NCBI GenBank assembly: GCA_945918815.1
Contig: CAMEIU010000082.1
Coordinates: forward strand, 1 to 9,274
Direction: 5' to 3'
Source: an uncultured Clostridia bacterium
Lineage (GTDB): Bacteria; Bacillota; Clostridia; Oscillospirales; Oscillospiraceae
Length of the DNA: 9,274 bases
Below the pieces are notes generated by a model. It did no database searches, was not told the origin of the DNA, and worked only from the letters and a program-made list of their open reading frames with translations. The position numbers and the translations under genes were made by a program. Below, in pieces: positions 6,295 to 9,274 of the stretch. How positions within the stretch are numbered: position 1 is the first letter of the stretch; the number at the start of each line of letters is the position of its first letter.

Positions 6295-7335
6295 ATGGCT
6301 GTTTCTGTGGTGTTTCTCGGGCAGAATCCCAGGCTGCTCCGGGCGTTGGATCAGATCTCCTATACGATCCTTCCTGCGGATTCCGATCTGCGGAACCGGC
6401 GGCTGCTCTTCGCCGTTGCCGTGGATTCCGGCGGGCCGGGGGCGGCGTTTTATACCTTCGTCCGCCGTCTGCGGCAGGAGCCGGACGCCCTCCGGGGCTC
6501 CACGGCCTGCCTGGTGGTGGACGGGGACACGGAGCTCTACACCAAGTCCGCTGCCCAGACCCTGGTGCTGGCGGCCAATCTGGCCGGGTGCCGGTTTCCG
6601 GGCAGTCCCCTGTTGGAGGCCACGGGCTCCCTCTATAATCAGCATATCCAGGCCAAAAACCTGAATCTCGGCTGGGAGGAGACCTATTTTTACCGGCTCC
6701 GGCAGCTGGCGGACCGGCTGGAGACCTTCCGGCCGCCCAAATTCCGGCGGCCCCGGGTCCTGCTGCTCCACGCCTCGGACCAGAAGCGGTCTAACACCCT
6801 GGCCCTGGGCCGGGCGGTCTGCGCCCATCTGGCTCCCTGCTGCGACATCCGGGAAATGGCCCTGCTCAACGGCACGGTCCACGATTGCCGTGGCTGCGGC
6901 TACCACGCCTGCCTCCACTTCGCCCAGAACGACACCTGCTTCTACGGCGGGGCCATCTCGGAGGAGGTCCTGCCCGCCGTCCGGGACAGCGACGTGCTGC
7001 TGTTCCTCTGCCCCAACTACAACGACGCGTTGGGGGCCAATCTCATGGCTCTCATCAACCGCATGACCAGCCTGGTGGTCCAGCAGAGCCTGGGGGACAA
7101 ATATCTGGCGGCGGTGGCCGTCTCCGGCTACTCCGGCGGCGACCTGGTGGCCCGGCAGCTCTTGGGCGCCATGTGTCTCAACCGCGGCGTAATTCTGCCG
7201 CCCAACTTCTGCCTGTTCCAGACCGCCCACGACCCCGGCGACGCCATGAGGGCGGAGGGAATTGAGGACAGGGTCAGAGTCTTTGCGGAAGGAATTCGGA
7301 GAGAAATCTTGATGGAATTGACAATGGACAATTGA
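6295..7335 (+). CDS. Flavodoxin-fold NAD(P)H:FMN reductase-like protein with Cys cluster
   Basis: Product is 346 aa. Start ATG 6295 has GGAGGT (6284-6289) 5 nt upstream. The C-terminal half, from about residue 153, resembles NADPH-dependent FMN reductase / iron-sulfur flavoproteins. It has a strand plus phosphate-binding loop (LLLHASDQKRSNT, 156-168), four cysteines C198, C201, C206 and C215 (CX2CX4CX8C) where the family often carries a Cys-rich insert, and SDVLLFLCPNYNDALGANL (232-250), matching the usual 'aD.iifgsPvY...' FMN-site segment. Residues 1-150 are not recognised; their alternating strand/helix pattern could be a second, degenerate flavodoxin-like unit. The protein probably binds FMN and moves electrons; a [4Fe-4S] cluster on the cysteines is possible but their spacing is unusual. 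No signal peptide seen. Likely co-transcribed with the dehydrogenase-like gene. Its last residues ELTMDN and stop come from repeat copy 4. Confidence 0.75.
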   Translation: MAVSVVFLGQNPRLLRALDQISYTILPADSDLRNRRLLFAVAVDSGGPGAAFYTFVRRLRQEPDALRGSTACLVVDGDTELYTKSAAQTLVLAANLAGCRFPGSPLLEATGSLYNQHIQAKNLNLGWEETYFYRLRQLADRLETFRPPKFRRPRVLLLHASDQKRSNTLALGRAVCAHLAPCCDIREMALLNGTVHDCRGCGYHACLHFAQNDTCFYGGAISEEVLPAVRDSDVLLFLCPNYNDALGANLMALINRMTSLVVQQSLGDKYLAAVAVSGYSGGDLVARQLLGAMCLNRGVILPPNFCLFQTAHDPGDAMRAEGIEDRVRVFAEGIRREILMELTMDN

Positions 7336-7373
7336 CAATGGACAATGAAGGTATTTTCCTTCGGAAAATGATT
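7316..7373 (+). repeat. Heptamer-plus-hairpin repeat, copy 4
   Basis: Units aattgac, aatggac, aattgac, aatggac and aatgaag run 7316-7350. GGT is followed by a perfect 7-bp stem ATTTTCC (7353-7359), loop TTC (7360-7362), GGAAAAT (7363-7369), then GATT. The stem bases differ from copy 2 throughout, but pairing, loop and flanks are the same. It contains the TGA stop (7333-7335) of the flavoprotein gene. Confidence 0.85.
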
Positions 7374-7560
7374 GAATTATGGCGCGCATCCTCACGCCCC
7401 CTGCGCTTTCTGTTCAGAATTTTTCCGCATTTCTCCCATCTCTGCCGGGCAATTTGAAACTTTTCCGCATGGATTTTCGGCAATACTCACAAATCTGGGC
7501 CGCATTGGAAGCAATATCATTGGGAATGTCCAATAAATTGCATAAACTCGGAAAAACTAG
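7374..7560 (+). other. AT-richer intergenic stretch with a 10-nt direct repeat
   Basis: No gene is supported here. An open frame entering trmL from 7379 lacks a ribosome binding site and its translation resembles nothing I know. The word TTTTCCGCAT occurs exactly twice, at 7421-7430 and 7461-7470, with starts 40 nt apart. ATTGGA (7504-7509) and TCCAAT (7529-7534) are inverted around 19 nt. Either could be a regulator site, but there is no direct evidence. Confidence 0.35.
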
Positions 7561-7589
7561 TTGCATTTCCGTGTTTTTTGCCCTAAAAT
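7561..7589 (+). promoter_or_regulatory. Candidate promoter for trmL
   Basis: TTGCAT (7561-7566, a weak -35) is followed by a 17-nt spacer and TAAAAT (7584-7589, 5 of 6 to the -10 consensus). Transcription would start about 20 nt before ATG 7616, with AAGAAGGA (7601-7608) as ribosome binding site. A competing pair is TTGGGA (7520-7525) and TAAACT (7543-7548), also 17 nt apart. The change in composition and the 280-bp gap favour a new transcription unit here. Confidence 0.4.
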
Positions 7590-7615
7590 ATCCAGTAGAA
7601 AAGAAGGACGATTCT

Positions 7616-8101
7616 ATGCTGAACATTGTGCTGGTAGAGCCGGAGATCCCGGCCAACACGGGCAACATCGCCCGCACCTGCGCCGCCACCGGCAGCGTGC
7701 TGCACCTCATCAAGCCCCTGGGCTTCGATATCTCCGACAAGGCCGTCAAGCGGGCCGGGTTGGACTATTGGCATCTGGTGGACGTGCGGGTCTATGAGAA
7801 TCTGGCGGACTTTTTTGAAAAGACCGGGGCCGAGGACATCTGGCTCCTGTCCACCAAGGCCCCCAGGTCCTATACCCAGGCGGAATTTTCCCCCGACTGC
7901 TGGCTTTTTTTCGGCAAAGAGACCAAGGGTCTTCCCGAAGACTTCCTGGCCGAGCGCTATGACCGCTGCCTGCGCATCCCCATCCGCAGCGAGGCCAGAA
8001 GCCTGAACCTGTCCAACTCTGTGGCCGTGGTGGTCTTTGAGGCCTTGCGGCAGCAGGATTTTCCCCATCTCCTGGCCCAGGGGGCCATGTCCAATTGGTA
8101 A
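7616..8101 (+). CDS. trmL: tRNA (cytidine/uridine-34 2'-O)-methyltransferase TrmL
   Basis: Product is 161 aa, the normal size for the TrmL/YibK family of single-domain SPOUT methyltransferases. TrmL uses S-adenosylmethionine to methylate the 2'-OH of the wobble nucleotide (position 34) in certain leucine tRNAs, acting as a cytosolic dimer. Family motifs are all present: VEPEIPANTGNIARTCAATG (7-26, with conserved N14 and R20), the knot segment WLFFGKETKGLP (96-107), and IPIRSEARSLNLSNSVAVVV (121-140), which forms the trefoil-knot AdoMet site. ATG 7616 is chosen because the family begins with 'MxNIVLVEPEIP' and AAGAAGGA is 7 nt upstream; the longer frame from 7379 is not needed. It ends 38 nt before pgk, so the two may share a transcript. 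Confidence 0.93.
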   Translation: MLNIVLVEPEIPANTGNIARTCAATGSVLHLIKPLGFDISDKAVKRAGLDYWHLVDVRVYENLADFFEKTGAEDIWLLSTKAPRSYTQAEFSPDCWLFFGKETKGLPEDFLAERYDRCLRIPIRSEARSLNLSNSVAVVVFEALRQQDFPHLLAQGAMSNW

Positions 8102-8139
8102 ATATACATTTTGCATGTCGATCGAGGAGGATAATCATC

Positions 8140-9274
8140 ATGAACTACAATAAGAAGTCCGTGGAGGACATCGAGGTTGCCGGCAAGCGGGTTCTGTGCC
8201 GCTGCGACTTCAACGTGCCCACCAAGGGCGGCGTCATCACCAGCGACAAGCGCATCGTGGCTGCGCTGCCCACCATCCAGTATCTGGTGAACCACGGCGC
8301 CAAGGTCATTCTCTGCTCCCACATGGGCAAGCCCAAGGGCGAGTACAAGCCCGAGCTGAGCCTGCAGGTGGTGGCTGACCGTCTCAGCGAGCTGCTGGGC
8401 CAGACCGTGGTCATGGCCAAGGACGTGGCCGGCGAGGATGCCCAGGCCAAGGCCGCCGCGCTGGAGAACGGCCAGGTCATGCTGCTGGAGAACACCCGCT
8501 TTGAGAAGGGCGAGACCAAGAACGATCCCGAGCTGAGCAAGAAGCTGGCCTCCCTGGCCGACGTCTTCGTCAACGACGCCTTCGGCTCCGCCCACCGCGC
8601 CCATTCCTCCACCGCCGGTGTGGCCGACTATCTGCCCGCCGTCTGCGGCTACCTCATTCAGAAGGAAATCGGCATCATGGGCAAGGCCCTGGCCGATCCC
8701 GAGCGTCCCTTCGTCGCCATCCTGGGCGGCGCCAAGGTCTCCGACAAGCTGAACGTCATCAACAACCTGCTGGAGAAGGTCGACACCCTGATCATCGGCG
8801 GCGGCATGGCCTACACCTTCCTGGCCGCCAAGGGCTACAGCGTGGGCAAGTCCCTGCTGGACACCGAGAAGATCGACTACTGCAAGGAAATGATGGCCAA
8901 GGCCGAGGCCAAGGGCGTCAAGCTGCTGCTGCCCGTGGACACCGTGGTGGCCGACTCCTTCCCCAACCCCATCGACGGACCCATCGACGTGACCACCGTG
9001 GCTGCCGATGCCATTCCCGCTGACAAGGAAGGCCTGGATATCGGCGAAGAGACCCGCAAGCTCTTTGCCGGGGCTGCCAAGAGCGCCAAGACCGTGGTCT
9101 GGAACGGCCCCATGGGCGTGTTTGAGAATCCCACCCTGGCCAAGGGCACCATTGCCGTGGCCCAGGCCCTGGCTGAGTCCGAAGCCATCACCATCGTTGG
9201 CGGCGGCGACTCCGCGGCTGCCTGCGAGCAGCTGGGCTTTGCCGACAAGATCACCCACATCTCCACCGGCGGCG
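8140..9274 (+). CDS. pgk: Phosphoglycerate kinase (3' end cut by window)
   Basis: 378 codons are present before the window ends; bacterial PGK is about 390-400 aa, so only the C-terminal tail is missing. The enzyme interconverts 1,3-bisphosphoglycerate + ADP and 3-phosphoglycerate + ATP in cytosolic glycolysis and gluconeogenesis. Visible signatures are RCDFNVP (21-27), SHMGKPKG (60-67), LLENTRF (115-121), NDAFGSAHRAHSS (145-157), GGAKVSDKL (196-204), the hinge and nucleotide region WNGPMGVFE (321-329), and the phosphate loop GGGDSAAA (354-361). All key binding residues appear intact. ATG 8140 follows a strong GAGGAGG (8124-8130) by 9 nt. The 38-nt gap after trmL shows no strong promoter, so read-through from trmL is possible, although pgk is usually highly expressed and may have its own promoter. 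Confidence 0.97.
   Translation, partial: MNYNKKSVEDIEVAGKRVLCRCDFNVPTKGGVITSDKRIVAALPTIQYLVNHGAKVILCSHMGKPKGEYKPELSLQVVADRLSELLGQTVVMAKDVAGEDAQAKAAALENGQVMLLENTRFEKGETKNDPELSKKLASLADVFVNDAFGSAHRAHSSTAGVADYLPAVCGYLIQKEIGIMGKALADPERPFVAILGGAKVSDKLNVINNLLEKVDTLIIGGGMAYTFLAAKGYSVGKSLLDTEKIDYCKEMMAKAEAKGVKLLLPVDTVVADSFPNPIDGPIDVTTVAADAIPADKEGLDIGEETRKLFAGAAKSAKTVVWNGPMGVFENPTLAKGTIAVAQALAESEAITIVGGGDSAAACEQLGFADKITHISTGG

Noticed and set aside
4744..7395. 883-codon open frame on the minus strand
   Set aside because: It runs antisense to two well-supported genes. Its length comes from G/C-rich third positions, which suppress stops on the opposite strand. It also reads through the heptamer repeats and palindrome, giving repeated peptides such as CPLSIVHCQ, a warning sign of a spurious repeat-derived protein.
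7379..7615. Upstream start extending TrmL by 79 residues
   Set aside because: TrmL proteins start at the MLNIVLVEPEIP position, a ribosome binding site precedes 7616, and the extra stretch is AT-richer non-coding sequence.
8085..8098. Possible fifth repeat remnant at the 3' end of trmL (ccatgtccaattgg)
   Set aside because: It resembles inverted units of copy 1 over about 14 nt, but with indels and no hairpin or second unit, so chance similarity cannot be excluded.

Overview
The window looks like chromosomal DNA from a GC-rich gut-type Firmicute, most likely an Oscillospiraceae/Clostridia relative. This is inferred from strong AGGAGG-type ribosome binding sites, G/C-rich third codon positions, a Clostridia-like pgk, and intergenic palindromes of the 'GTAGGGGCGACC' type. 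I cannot name a species. All five genes are on the + strand.

Layout. Positions 1-208 hold a GC-rich hairpin remnant, an inverted copy of a heptamer-plus-hairpin repeat, and a good sigma-A promoter. Next is a very large gene (209-4795, 1528 aa) that appears to join five parts: an HD-type phosphohydrolase, a long helical HEAT-like region, a NadD-type nucleotidyltransferase, a GNAT-like region and a phosphoribosyltransferase-like region. A 200-bp gap follows, filled by a second repeat copy and a perfect 28-bp-arm palindrome. Then come an atypical lactate/malate dehydrogenase-like protein (4996-6225, 409 aa) and a flavodoxin-fold FMN-reductase-like protein with a Cys cluster (6295-7335, 346 aa), each followed by another repeat copy. 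After a 280-bp, more AT-rich gap come trmL (7616-8101, tRNA wobble 2'-O-methyltransferase) and pgk (8140 to the window edge, phosphoglycerate kinase lacking only its C-terminal end).

The repeat is the main non-coding feature. Four copies, at every boundary from 104 to 7373, consist of 7-nt units (AATTGAC/AATGGAC) followed by a small hairpin with a TTC and then GATT. The stem sequences differ completely between copies 2 and 4, yet pairing is kept. The repeat supplies the stop codons of the first three genes and an identical LTMDN C-terminus to two unrelated proteins. In the opposite orientation it supplies the -35 box of the first promoter.

How the genes may fit together. trmL and pgk are housekeeping genes. 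The first three form a separate block with a nucleotide/NAD flavour: a PRTase-like and an adenylyltransferase-like domain in one chain, then an NAD-binding dehydrogenase-like protein and a flavoprotein. A joint function in pyridine-nucleotide or redox metabolism is a hypothesis from domain content and adjacency only. The giant fusion protein and the mobile-looking repeat are the parts most worth following up.
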